The notes under the pieces were generated by a model, which saw only the letters and a list, made by a program, of their open reading frames with translations, did no database searches and was not told where the DNA came from. Positions 8,742-16,849 of a stretch of DNA of 40,986 nucleotides are shown piece by piece. A program made the translations under genes and the position numbers. Each line of letters opens with the position of its first letter. The stretch's first letter is position 1. The DNA comes from CAZNLL01 sp964573885 (GTDB lineage: Bacteria; Desulfobacterota; DSM-4660; Desulfatiglandales; Desulfatiglandaceae), in the NCBI GenBank assembly GCA_964573885.1, contig CAZNLL010000019.1:1-40986 (forward strand), read 5' to 3'.

Positions 8742-9150
8742 GGGAAGCCCCCCCACTATTGTTTTGGGAATGGAAATCGGCCAGAGCCAGATAGAGGGCG
8801 CCTACGGCCAGTTCGGCACAATGATGGTTTTCGGGAGCCAGGGTCTCGAGGTAAGCGATGACGTCCTGGGGGGTGATGTCCCAGGCCTCATCAACGGTCT
8901 TGCCCTCCACGAGACGGGCCACGGTGTTGCCGCAGGCGTTGGTGTTCATGCACCCGTCTGTATCAAAGGAGACCCAGGTGATGCGGTTGCCTTGAAGGGT
9001 CAGGTACATGGTCACCGTATCGCCGCATTGGCCTGTGGTTTGGCCCAGGGCATCGGGGTTTTCCACGATCTCCCGCCTGTCCCAGTTGAGGGCCATTTCC
9101 AGAAAACGGAGGGAGTGATCCTGCCAGAAATTGAATTCTTTCTCAGTCAT
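8728..9150 (-). CDS. IscU/NifU-like iron-sulfur cluster scaffold
   Basis: A 140-residue protein with the features of the IscU/NifU N-terminal fold. The cysteine and aspartate positions for cluster assembly are present: C42-G-D44, C67 in DTDGCMNTNACGN with a further C73, and C111 in HHCAELA. The family holds a transient Fe-S cluster and passes it on. No cysteine desulfurase, HscA/HscB or ferredoxin gene is next to it, so it is a stand-alone copy. The frame is open 300 bases further upstream, but that part is made of a repeated DNA element and has no family similarity; the ATG at 9150 fits the family N-terminus. Confidence 0.87.
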   Translation of the reverse strand: MTEKEFNFWQDHSLRFLEMALNWDRREIVENPDALGQTTGQCGDTVTMYLTLQGNRITWVSFDTDGCMNTNACGNTVARLVEGKTVDEAWDITPQDVIAYLETLAPENHHCAELAVGALYLALADFHSQNNSGGASHGGI

Positions 9151-9166
9151 CTCTAATTGTCCTATT

Positions 9167-9208
9167 GTGAGCACGGCATGGGCCCCTTTCCATGCCGCAT
9201 CTACTCCT
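9167..9208. repeat. Hairpin-bearing direct repeat, copy 1
   Basis: The 42-base unit runs from GTGAGCACGG to ATCTACTCCT and matches copy 2 at 39 of 42 positions. It contains a perfect 8-base inverted repeat, CGGCATGG (9174-9181) and CCATGCCG (9190-9197), with an 8-base loop. It resembles a REP-type palindromic element in size and form. Confidence 0.7.
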
Positions 9209-9373
9209 ACGGTGTCTGCAGCCCTCGCTGCTGGAGGCTGCAAAAGGCCGGGGAAAGGCCAGGGGGCTGTCTGAGGGCCTCCTGCGACTCGGGCTGCGCC
9301 CCGTGATGAGCGAGGAGGATCCGAAAGATGCGTCATTTCAAGGCGCCCATGCCTTTGGCCATGGTGGTTTTTC

Positions 9374-9415
9374 GTGAGCACGGCACGGACTCCTTTCCAT
9401 GCCGCATCTACTCCT
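9374..9415. repeat. Hairpin-bearing direct repeat, copy 2
   Basis: Second copy of the 42-base unit, in the same orientation as copy 1 and differing at three positions, all within or beside the hairpin. One change weakens the stem (CGGCACGG against CCATGCCG) and still allows a G-T type pair in one strand. No third copy was seen in the window. Confidence 0.7.
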
Positions 9416-9511
9416 GTGGGGCAGACAGCCCGCTGAAAGGGCCTGTACAAAATTTATGGAGAAAAATAGGGGAAAGGGTGCCCCGTGTCAAGAGCGGTGC
9501 TTTCAATTTGA

Positions 9512-10030
9512 TATACCCATTCACAGGGGTATGATGGCCCGTCTCGATTTCATGAATTTTTCCGCGAAAGCTATCTATCCGCTTACACGGTCCACTACCT
9601 TACCCAGTTGGGGATCATCCAAGTATCCGGCTCCGGCCTCATCCTGGTAGAAAAGGGAGTAGCCGTCCTTTTTGTCTATATCAATTATCGGGGGGCCTTG
9701 GAAACGGCTACCATGGGCGCCCTTTTTACCGTGGGCCAGACCCTCACGCTCGCCTTCATCGCCGCGGTGGGCATTGTCACCGCCATCATGGATCCGGGGC
9801 GGCTGGTCAATTTCCAGCCCTTCCTCCCCAACGGCCGGGATAAGCTTCTGATCACCATGGGGTTCACCTCCGTGGCCCTTGAGGGTTTCGAGGTGATCGC
9901 CCAGACAGGGGATGAGGCCCATGAAAAGGGGCTTTTCACAATGCCTGGCAAATTCCTCGGGGCACGTACTTGGCATCAAAAAGGGAACGGGGAACTTATC
10001 TTTCATGAGTTTTTGCAAGAATTATCTTGA
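9512..10030 (+). pseudogene. Remnant of an APC-family amino acid permease
   Basis: One frame is open from 9512 to 10030. Its middle part reads like the central membrane spans of amino acid/polyamine permeases: FVYINYRGALETATMGA, then a long hydrophobic span, a loop, then TSVALEGFEVIAQTGDEA, which matches the conserved span-loop of this family. The usual N-terminal third and C-terminal half are missing and there is no suitable start or ribosome site. After about 9945 the frame loses similarity. A full permease has about 450 residues; only about 130 remain. I read it as a truncated, inactive copy. Confidence 0.65.
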
Positions 10031-10054
10031 TTTTATAGGAGAAATGTCTATGAT
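10027..10054 (+). promoter_or_regulatory. Candidate promoter for the cold-shock gene
   Basis: TTGATT (10027-10032), a 16-base spacer and TATGAT (10049-10054). Transcription from here would give a leader of about 95 bases before the cold-shock ATG. Long structured leaders are known for cspA-type genes. Consensus match only. Confidence 0.35.
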
Positions 10055-10156
10055 CTGATGTCCATAATAGGTTCGTTCTGAGGGTAAGATCCATTTGTCA
10101 CAAGTGGCGACCTGAAGTTTAGGACCAAGAGAAATTTTTGAAAGGAGGGAGTCACT

Positions 10157-10357
10157 ATGGCTAATGGAGTAGTAAAGTGGTTCAGCGAGAAAAAGGGTTA
10201 TGGTTTCATTGAGCAAGAGGATGGTCCCGATGTATTTGTCCATTATACGGGGATCAATGGGACCGGTTTCAAATGCCTTTATGAAGGGGACCAGGTCACT
10301 TTTGACATCGAGGAAGGGAAGAAAGGCCCTTCTGCGGTCAATGTGACGGTCGTTTAG
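10157..10357 (+). CDS. Cold-shock domain protein, CspA family
   Basis: A complete 66-residue cold-shock domain. It has the RNA-binding motifs RNP1 KGYGFI (13-18) and RNP2 VFVHY (26-30), and starts MANGVVKWFSEKKG. Members bind single-stranded RNA and DNA and melt RNA structure during cold shock or growth change. The ribosome site GGAGGG is 8 bases before the ATG. It is a single-gene unit between a permease remnant and a strong terminator hairpin. Confidence 0.97.
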   Translation: MANGVVKWFSEKKGYGFIEQEDGPDVFVHYTGINGTGFKCLYEGDQVTFDIEEGKKGPSAVNVTVV

Positions 10358-10419
10358 GGACTCAAGGTCTGGGAATACTTTCCCCTGAGACACAAAGCCC
10401 CTGGTTAAGTGACACATAA

Positions 10420-10457
10420 AAAGGGCCCGCTTACAGGGTGATGTTTGCGGGCCCTTT
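10420..10457. terminator. Bidirectional rho-independent terminator
   Basis: Inverted repeat AAAGGGCCCGC (10420-10430) and GCGGGCCCTTT (10447-10457) with a 16-base loop. On the minus strand the stem is followed directly by a run of Ts, so it should end the acyl-CoA synthetase transcript; on the plus strand it sits about 60 bases after the cold-shock stop with a shorter T run. Confidence 0.85.
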
Positions 10458-10498
10458 AGGGTTGGCTTTTTGGGTTCCCTTGCCGACAAGCCCTCAGG

Positions 10499-12016
10499 TC
10501 AGGATCCCTCTCTTAGAAGCCGTTTCAAGGCCTTGCCAGAAGGATTTCTTGGAATGGAAGGGACAAAGGCGACCGTTTTCGGCTTTTTATAACTGGCCAG
10601 ATGGGTCTTGCAGAAATCGATCACCTCCTGTTCGGAGAGGGCTTCGCCCTGCTTCAGGGAAACATATGCCTTGACCGATTCTCCCCAGTTTGGATCGGGC
10701 ACGCCAATAACGGCCACATCTTCAACGGCCGGATGTCTCATAAGGACTTCTTCGATTTCCCGGGGATAGATATTTTCCCCGCCGCTTACAATCATGTCCT
10801 TTTTGCGGTCCACGATGTAGAAAAAGCCTTCCTCATCAGTGGTGGCCAGATCTCCCGTATAAAGCCACCCGTCCCGGATCGCATTGGAGGTCTCCTCCGG
10901 GTTTTGGTGATAACCCTGCATCACAGTAGGCCCCCTGCATATGAGTTCGCCCACCTCTCCGGGGCCCAAAACCTGACCCTCCTCATTCACCACACGGACA
11001 TCCAGGAAGGGCAATGCTTTGCCCACGGACCCGTCCTTGCGCAAGGAATCCTCGGCATTCATGATGGTGATACAGGGGGACGCCTCGGTACACCCGTACA
11101 CGTCATAGATCCCTTTAATGTTGGGGAAAAAATCAAGGATTTTGCCCTTTAGGGCCCCGGGAAGTTTGTCTGAACCCAGGGTGCATTTTGTAATGAAACT
11201 CCGGTCGTAGTGGTCCGCCTCAGGATGATTCAGGAGCATGTTAAAGAGGGCCGGAGCGCCGGAGATGACCGTGGCTTTTTCTGTTTCTATGGTTTTGAGG
11301 AGAGACCGAGGCTCAAATTTTCGGATAATGATACTGGTTCCCCCCAGGGCCACTTGGATGGTGAGATGGTTATTCAGGGCGGCCGTATGATATAAAGGGC
11401 CCACAATGATGGCCCGTTGCCCGGGGCGGTCCTCCCGGCCCAGAATGGTATTAAAGAGATTCCATAGGACATTTCGGTGGGTGAGGACGGCACCCTTGGG
11501 CCTTCCCGTGGTTCCCGATGTGTACATGAGCTGACAGGGATCATCTTCTTGTACAGGAGGATAGAGGGCGCTTCCCTCTCCTGTGGACAGGAAGGCCTCA
11601 TATGGTGTTCCCAGGGGGAGGGCTTTGTCTTGGGGGGTCACAAAGGTGTCGACCGTCTCCAAGTCGGCGCGGATTCCTTGAAGTGTCTCCTCAAACTCGG
11701 GACCGTAAAAGAGGGCCTTTGCCCCGGAATTATTGAGCACATAGGTGATCTCAGGCCCGGCCAGGCGGAAATTGACGGGCGTGGCAACCAGGCCGGACTT
11801 AAGGGCGGCAAAATAGACCTCCACAAAATGGCTGCTGTTAAAGAACAGGATGGCTACCCGGTCGCCCTTTCTCAAGCCCCTCTTTACCATGGCTCGGGCA
11901 AGGTGGTCTGTCCTTTCATTAAATGCCCGGAAGGTCCATCGTCCCTCCGGAGAAACAATGGCCCATTGCTCAGGATACTTCCGGGCGGCATTTGTCAGGA
12001 GAAAGCCTACATTCAT
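10499..12016 (-). CDS. AMP-forming acyl-CoA synthetase (fatty acid/aryl acid-CoA ligase)
   Basis: The 505-residue protein has the adenylate-forming motifs in order: P-loop YTSGTTGRPKG (165-175), YGCTE (307-311), YTGDL (386-390), DRKKDMIVSGGENIYPREIE (403 onward) and the catalytic lysine K495 in PSGKALKR. It activates a carboxylic acid to acyl-AMP and then acyl-CoA; chain length or aryl preference cannot be read. The ATG at 12016 has GGGGAAA upstream; a longer open frame upstream overlaps the dehydrogenase gene and is unlikely to be used. It lies 61 bases downstream of the Fe-alcohol dehydrogenase on the same strand, suggesting alcohol-to-acyl-CoA metabolism, with an aldehyde dehydrogenase missing from the pair. 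Confidence 0.93.
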   Translation of the reverse strand: MNVGFLLTNAARKYPEQWAIVSPEGRWTFRAFNERTDHLARAMVKRGLRKGDRVAILFFNSSHFVEVYFAALKSGLVATPVNFRLAGPEITYVLNNSGAKALFYGPEFEETLQGIRADLETVDTFVTPQDKALPLGTPYEAFLSTGEGSALYPPVQEDDPCQLMYTSGTTGRPKGAVLTHRNVLWNLFNTILGREDRPGQRAIIVGPLYHTAALNNHLTIQVALGGTSIIIRKFEPRSLLKTIETEKATVISGAPALFNMLLNHPEADHYDRSFITKCTLGSDKLPGALKGKILDFFPNIKGIYDVYGCTEASPCITIMNAEDSLRKDGSVGKALPFLDVRVVNEEGQVLGPGEVGELICRGPTVMQGYHQNPEETSNAIRDGWLYTGDLATTDEEGFFYIVDRKKDMIVSGGENIYPREIEEVLMRHPAVEDVAVIGVPDPNWGESVKAYVSLKQGEALSEQEVIDFCKTHLASYKKPKTVAFVPSIPRNPSGKALKRLLREGS

Positions 12017-12077
12017 GCTCGATTTCCCCAATCCCGGGGCGTGCTTGTGGGTTGCCCTTTTTAATCCGCGGATGGCA

Positions 12078-13262
12078 TCAGGCCTGCATCCCCTGAAAGA
12101 GACGACGCAGGTCTTCTTCTTCACAAGGACACGGCGTGGTGTACATGTTGGGATCCGACCGGGCCAGCGTGACGAGGGTCTCCATCGAGTCCGCCAGGTC
12201 CTTTGCCTTTACCCCGGCCTCCTCAAGGGTCACCGGTTCACCAATGTCTTTTTGAAGCTCTCGTATCTTTTGAATGAATTTCTGGCTCCCCTCCCCAGGG
12301 GAGGCGGCATCAATCCCGATGAATGCGGCCGCCGTGGCAAGCCTCTCAACCGGGTCGGGCGCTTTGGGGTGGGGTGGTGTGGAGACGATATAGTCCAGGG
12401 AGGGGGGCAGGCTCATTCCCACGGCCCGGCCGTGGGGGATATGAAAAAGGGCCCCCAAGGCGTGGGCCAGGGCATGAGAGAGCCCTGTATTGCTGTTCCC
12501 GAATCCCAGGCCCGCGATAGTGGCGGCGTTTTGCATCTTCTCCCTGGCGGTGAGGTCGCCACCGTCTTCACAGGCCCTGGGAAGCCAATCAAAGGTCATT
12601 TTTATGGCCTGGAGACAAAGGCCGTCGGTGAAATCAGTCCGCTGCCTGGAGGTAAACCCGTCTACGGCATGGCCAAGCACGTCAATACCGGTGCTGGCGG
12701 TAAGGGACTTGGGCATGCCCGAAGTGAGCCCTACGTCAAGGACCGACATATCGGGAACGAGATCGTGATGGGCGAAGATGACTTTCCTCTGCTTGGCCCT
12801 GTCAGTGAGCACGGCCACCCAGGTCACGTCGGCCCCGGTTCCGCTGGTCGTGGGGACCGCCACGAACCGGGCCTTGCGGCGGAGGTTGAGCCGGGCCTTT
12901 GGAAGCACGGATTTGGCGAGGTCGCCTGTGGCGAGTTCGGGTTTTTCATAGAGCACCCATGCGGCCTTGGCCGTATCTATGGCCGAGCCGCCTCCAAAAC
13001 CGATGATCCACTGGGGCTCGAAAGAGAGAAGGAATTGGCTGCCCGAAAGGGCCACTTCTATGGCCGGATCGGGCTCTGCCCCATCCCAGACCTTGACTTC
13101 ATATCCTGCATTTTTGACCGTCTCAACCAGTTTGCCGGACAAGGGTGCCATTGTTTTATCTGTTATGACGGCCGCTTTGTCCCCTTTACCTTCGATTTCC
13201 AGGCCCAGCCGCTCCAAGGCGCCCTTGCCAAAGACCACCTTTGGACTAAGAAAAAACGGCAT
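12078..13262 (-). CDS. Iron-containing alcohol dehydrogenase
   Basis: A 394-residue group III (Fe-ADH) protein. It has the GGGSAIDTAKA nucleotide motif (90-100) and the metal ligands D194, H198, H263 and H277, at nearly the same positions as in FucO. The GLSHALAHALGALFHIPHG signature is intact. It interconverts an alcohol and aldehyde with NAD(P)H. AAGGAG lies eight bases before the ATG. It leads the pair with the acyl-CoA synthetase. Confidence 0.95.
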   Translation of the reverse strand: MPFFLSPKVVFGKGALERLGLEIEGKGDKAAVITDKTMAPLSGKLVETVKNAGYEVKVWDGAEPDPAIEVALSGSQFLLSFEPQWIIGFGGGSAIDTAKAAWVLYEKPELATGDLAKSVLPKARLNLRRKARFVAVPTTSGTGADVTWVAVLTDRAKQRKVIFAHHDLVPDMSVLDVGLTSGMPKSLTASTGIDVLGHAVDGFTSRQRTDFTDGLCLQAIKMTFDWLPRACEDGGDLTAREKMQNAATIAGLGFGNSNTGLSHALAHALGALFHIPHGRAVGMSLPPSLDYIVSTPPHPKAPDPVERLATAAAFIGIDAASPGEGSQKFIQKIRELQKDIGEPVTLEEAGVKAKDLADSMETLVTLARSDPNMYTTPCPCEEEDLRRLFQGMQA

Positions 13263-13558
13263 TTTTTTGCTCCTTTCCCGGGCGCCTCTCTGGATACACG
13301 CCCCTGCCCGGCCTCTGAGAAAATCCGGGCCTTGAACGACTCATCCAGGACTTACAGGGGGTGTCTGGAGATCAGGCCCGCGCCTACATGTCCTTTAAGA
13401 GGTTATTCATCTCTGCCTGTATAAAATAGCCACCTTTTGGGCTCAATTCAAGGATTTTAGTCCCCTTGTGGCTCGGAGCCGCTGCGAAGGCTGTGACGGG
13501 GCCGGGAAGACGGGCCGGGGCGATACGCCCCTTTTAAAGGAAGAAGTCAGGGGCGACC
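13263..13558. other. Divergent intergenic region
   Basis: No gene seen between the Fe-alcohol dehydrogenase (minus) and the M23 peptidase promoter (plus). It contains the dehydrogenase ribosome site and a small hairpin, GGGGCG (13517-13522) with CGCCCC (13526-13531) followed by TTTT, which looks like a weak terminator but has no plus-strand gene upstream to serve. Confidence 0.5.
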
Positions 13559-13587
13559 TTGAAAAAGGGAGGTTTTTATTGTATAAA
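13559..13587 (+). promoter_or_regulatory. Sigma-70-type promoter for the M23 peptidase gene
   Basis: TTGAAA (13559-13564), exactly 17 bases, TATAAA (13582-13587). This would start transcription near 13594, just ahead of the AGGAGAAGGG ribosome site (13601-13610) and the ATG at 13621. Confidence 0.65.
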
Positions 13588-13620
13588 CGCCTCGGCGCTT
13601 AGGAGAAGGGAAAAAGACTG

Positions 13621-14934
13621 ATGGTCGGGGATATTCCAAAAATCGCGACAGGTGATCTTTTGTGCCGGGGTCTTATAAGCTTGCTGGTGGCGGCCCTTTT
13701 TGTAATCGGGCCGGTGTCACAGGCCATGGGCTCGGTCAAGGTCCTTTCCTTTGTTCAGGATACCGGGCAGGAAGGATTTACCTTGGAGGGACAGGACTGC
13801 CGGGTGAAGAGGCGCTTTATCAAACCGAACCAGACCCTCTTCGGGATACTTCGCGATCAGAAGGTGCCGTACCCGGTTATCCATCGTCTCGTCCAAAAAT
13901 CCGCCTCTGTCTTTGACGTACGCAAACTCAGGGCCGGCCATGGGTATTCGCTCATTTCAAACTTGTCAAATAAGCTCCTTTGCCTGGTCTACGAGGAAAC
14001 CCCCGTTGATTACGTGGTCTTTCAGGTCAAAGAACCCGTGCATGTGTACCGGGGGGAAAAGAAGGTGACGGTCACCCTCCGGAGGGCCTCTGGATCGATC
14101 CAGTCCACCTTATGCCAGGCCCTTAAAAAGGAGAAATTACCTTACGAACTTGGCTTGGGGCTCTCTGAACTCTATGCGTGGACCATTGATTTTCATCATC
14201 TCCAAAAAGGGGATCACTTCAGGGTCCTGTTTGAGGAAAAGGCTGTCGGGGGGAAAGCGGCGGGCCTGGGCAGGATTATCGGGGCCAAGTTCGTTCATCG
14301 GGGGCAGCCCCACTATGCCTTCTACTTTAAAAAGGAGGGAAGGGGGGGCTACTATGACCAAGAGGGAAAGAGCCTGAGAAAGGCGTTTCTGAAAGCACCC
14401 CTGAAGTACGGGTGCATTACTTCCCCCTATAACAGGAGACGGCTCCATCCCGTTCTCAAGAGATACCGCCCCCACCTGGGGATTGACTACGCAGCGCCGA
14501 AAGGCGCCCCGATCATGAGTGTGGCCGACGGGGTTGTGCAAAAGGCCGCCTATCACCGGGAATGTGGCAATTACGTGAAAATCCGACACAGCGGCGTCTA
14601 TGCCACCGAATATCTTCACCTCTCCCGGTTTGCCAAAGGGATCAGACCGGGGGCGGCCGTAAATCAGGGGGATATTATCGGATATGTGGGGAGCACGGGT
14701 CTGGCCACCGGTCCTCATGTTGAGTACAGGCTGTGGAAAAACGGTATTGCCGTCAACCCCTCGCAGGAGCGGGCACCGGCTGCCAAGCCCATAGGGGAGG
14801 AATGGCTTAAGGAGTTCGAATCCTTTCAAAGGGAACTTCGGGCCTGCCTTGACCAGGACCAATGTGACAAGATCCTTCTGGGCCGGGGCTCGGAGGATAC
14901 CATGCCGACAAGGCTGACTTCTTTGCCTCGGTGA
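13621..14934 (+). CDS. Secreted M23 (LytM-type) peptidoglycan endopeptidase
   Basis: The 437-residue protein has an N-terminal hydrophobic segment (about 17-37) that acts as signal peptide or anchor. A middle region (about 60-240) resembles the OapA/LysM-like part of DD-endopeptidases of the MepM type, with IKPNQTLFGILRDQ. The peptidase domain has all zinc and catalytic residues: H285 and D289 in HLGIDYAAPKG, H333 in EYLHLS, and H366 in GPHVEYRLW. The domain cuts peptide cross-links of murein in the periplasm. It stands alone on its own promoter, 137 bases before the ABC-class ATPase gene. Confidence 0.93.
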   Translation: MVGDIPKIATGDLLCRGLISLLVAALFVIGPVSQAMGSVKVLSFVQDTGQEGFTLEGQDCRVKRRFIKPNQTLFGILRDQKVPYPVIHRLVQKSASVFDVRKLRAGHGYSLISNLSNKLLCLVYEETPVDYVVFQVKEPVHVYRGEKKVTVTLRRASGSIQSTLCQALKKEKLPYELGLGLSELYAWTIDFHHLQKGDHFRVLFEEKAVGGKAAGLGRIIGAKFVHRGQPHYAFYFKKEGRGGYYDQEGKSLRKAFLKAPLKYGCITSPYNRRRLHPVLKRYRPHLGIDYAAPKGAPIMSVADGVVQKAAYHRECGNYVKIRHSGVYATEYLHLSRFAKGIRPGAAVNQGDIIGYVGSTGLATGPHVEYRLWKNGIAVNPSQERAPAAKPIGEEWLKEFESFQRELRACLDQDQCDKILLGRGSEDTMPTRLTSLPR

Positions 14935-15071
14935 GATTTTTTCTTCGATCTTTTTCCCGCCGCCGGGCCGTTCATTTTGTAGATCTCTTGTAACATCTTG
15001 GATTTTTAAAATAGGTCGGTCCCGGCTGGATGGCCAAGCCATACGGGTAAGGATACCGGGGGACAGATGAC

Positions 15072-16832
15072 ATGACAACAAGGGATCAACTGCGGAGGAC
15101 CCTGTCCCGCATCGACGGGCGGGGATACAAGGCCTACAAGGAAATTCAAGGAACCTATGGCTTCGGCCTCTTCGAACTCCATGTAGATCATGTGCAGGGT
15201 GACCCTTTTGCAGCACCGTCTAAACTGCGGCTTCGCGTCCCTATGGACAGGGCCGGTTTCCCTCCCGCCCTTTTTGAGGGACGGGTGCGTTCCACGGCCT
15301 TTGAGGATTTTGTGGCCCGTCAGGTGCAGAAGGCCATGGGCCGGATTCTAAGAAGGGGTGCGGGAAGCGGGAAAAACGGTATCATGACCGTTGATGCAGG
15401 GGGACAGGAGGTCCTGGAAAGGACGGCCTGTAAGGTGACCCCCGATTGGGTGGAGGCGCGCATCTATGCGGGACTCCCGGCCGCGGGGCGGCGGATACTG
15501 GGCAGGCAGGCGGAGGCCATGCTCTGTGATTCCCTGCCGGATATCGTGGAACAGGGTCTATTGTGGCGCAACTATCCCCACCAAGAGGCGGAGTCCTTTG
15601 TGGCCTGCATAGAAAACCAGGAATTCATCCGTAATGAGCTCGGGCAAATGGGCCTGGTGGCCTTTGTTGCGGACGGTGCTGTTCTGCCCCGAGAGCGAGG
15701 AAACAGCCAGAGACCCCTCAACCACAACCAGGCGGTATTATTCAAGAGCCCGGATTCCCTCCGCGTTGATATGGCCTTGCCCAATCCTGTTCCCGGGAGA
15801 CCGGGACCCGGTAATCGCATCACCGGTATGGGAATTCCCCGGGGGATTACCCTGATTGTGGGAGGGGGATATCATGGGAAATCCACACTGCTAAGGGCCC
15901 TGGAAAGAGGCGTATATCCCCATATCCCTGATGACGGGCGGGAATATGTGGTGACCCGCAGCGACGCCGTTAAGATCCGGGCTGAAGACGGGAGGAGTAT
16001 TGAACAGGTGGACATCAGCCCCTTTGTCACAAACCTGCCCCGCGGGTTGGACACGAAAGGCTTTTGCACGGACAACGCGAGCGGAAGCACGAGTCAGGCG
16101 GCCAATATCATCGAGGCCCTGGAGATGGGGACGGAGGCGTTGCTCCTGGATGAGGATACCTCCGCCACCAATTTCATGGTCCGGGATGTGCGCATGCAAC
16201 ATTTGGTGCACAAGCCATTTGAGCCCATCACCCCTTTCATCGAGAGGGTCCGTGAAATGTACGACACTTTGGGCGTCTCCACGGTGCTGGTCATGGGCGG
16301 ATGCGGGGACTACTTCGATGTGGCTGACACAGTGATTATGATGCAAGAGTATTTGCCCCAGGACGTGACCCAAGGGGCCGGGGAGGTGGCGGCCGCCTAT
16401 GCCACGGGACGGCGCATTGAGACCGAACCCTGCACCTCTTGGCGTTTGAACAGGACCCCTCTTCCTGACAGCCTTGATCCCTCGCGGGGAAGAAAGGCCG
16501 TGAAGATTGACGCCAAGGATTTTGATCAGGTCCTCTTCGGGACCCGGATGATAGACCTGCGGGGAGTGGAGCAATTGGTGGATTTCAGCCAGACGCGGGC
16601 CGTGGGCATGGCCGTTCACCTCGCGGCCAGTCGCTTCATGGATGGCCGGTCCTCCTTACGGGGGGTGCTGGAAAAGGTGGACGCCCTTTTGGATGCCCAT
16701 GGGCTGGACCTCCTGGATCCCTTTCTTCGTTCCCAAAGGCATCCGGGCAGTTTTGCCAGGCCCAGGCGGTTCGAGGTTGCGGCGGCCATAAACCGGCTCC
16801 GGGGGGTGCGCTTTTTGTCTCCTGCGGAGTGA
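15072..16832 (+). CDS. Predicted ABC-class P-loop ATPase (PF09818-type)
   Basis: This 586-residue soluble protein belongs to the COG3044/PF09818 ABC-class ATPases, which are not transporters. Walker A GGGYHGKST (264-272), a signature-like SGSTSQAANIIEAL (337-350) and Walker B ALLLDEDTSATNFM (356-369) are present, preceded by an N-terminal domain special to the family. The only member with a described role that I recall is the trypanosome mitochondrial protein MRB1590, linked to RNA editing; a bacterial function is not established. An RNA-related role is therefore only a guess. No membrane segments. A G-rich site lies before the ATG at 15072. Confidence 0.88.
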   Translation: MTTRDQLRRTLSRIDGRGYKAYKEIQGTYGFGLFELHVDHVQGDPFAAPSKLRLRVPMDRAGFPPALFEGRVRSTAFEDFVARQVQKAMGRILRRGAGSGKNGIMTVDAGGQEVLERTACKVTPDWVEARIYAGLPAAGRRILGRQAEAMLCDSLPDIVEQGLLWRNYPHQEAESFVACIENQEFIRNELGQMGLVAFVADGAVLPRERGNSQRPLNHNQAVLFKSPDSLRVDMALPNPVPGRPGPGNRITGMGIPRGITLIVGGGYHGKSTLLRALERGVYPHIPDDGREYVVTRSDAVKIRAEDGRSIEQVDISPFVTNLPRGLDTKGFCTDNASGSTSQAANIIEALEMGTEALLLDEDTSATNFMVRDVRMQHLVHKPFEPITPFIERVREMYDTLGVSTVLVMGGCGDYFDVADTVIMMQEYLPQDVTQGAGEVAAAYATGRRIETEPCTSWRLNRTPLPDSLDPSRGRKAVKIDAKDFDQVLFGTRMIDLRGVEQLVDFSQTRAVGMAVHLAASRFMDGRSSLRGVLEKVDALLDAHGLDLLDPFLRSQRHPGSFARPRRFEVAAAINRLRGVRFLSPAE

Positions 16833-16849
16833 ACCAATCCAGGCCACCC

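Larger units (their letters stand above)
9151..9511. other. Non-coding stretch holding two repeat copies
   Basis: This 361-base gap upstream of the IscU-like gene has no convincing gene. It holds two copies of a 42-base hairpin repeat (listed separately), 207 bases apart. Between them lie further short GC-rich inverted segments. It has open frames on both strands only because it is GC-rich. Confidence 0.6.

Noticed and set aside
11850..13424. Long plus-strand open frame of over 500 codons
   Set aside because: It lies antisense to the acyl-CoA synthetase and Fe-alcohol dehydrogenase, which have complete family motifs. It has no recognisable domain and is a product of high GC content.
13517..13535. 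Hairpin plus TTTT upstream of the M23 gene as attenuator or terminator
   Set aside because: It lies upstream of the best promoter (13559-13587), so it is not in the leader, and no plus-strand gene ends before it.
14137..15216. Long minus-strand open frame across the M23 peptidase gene
   Set aside because: It is antisense to a complete peptidase and runs through the intergenic gap; no motif.
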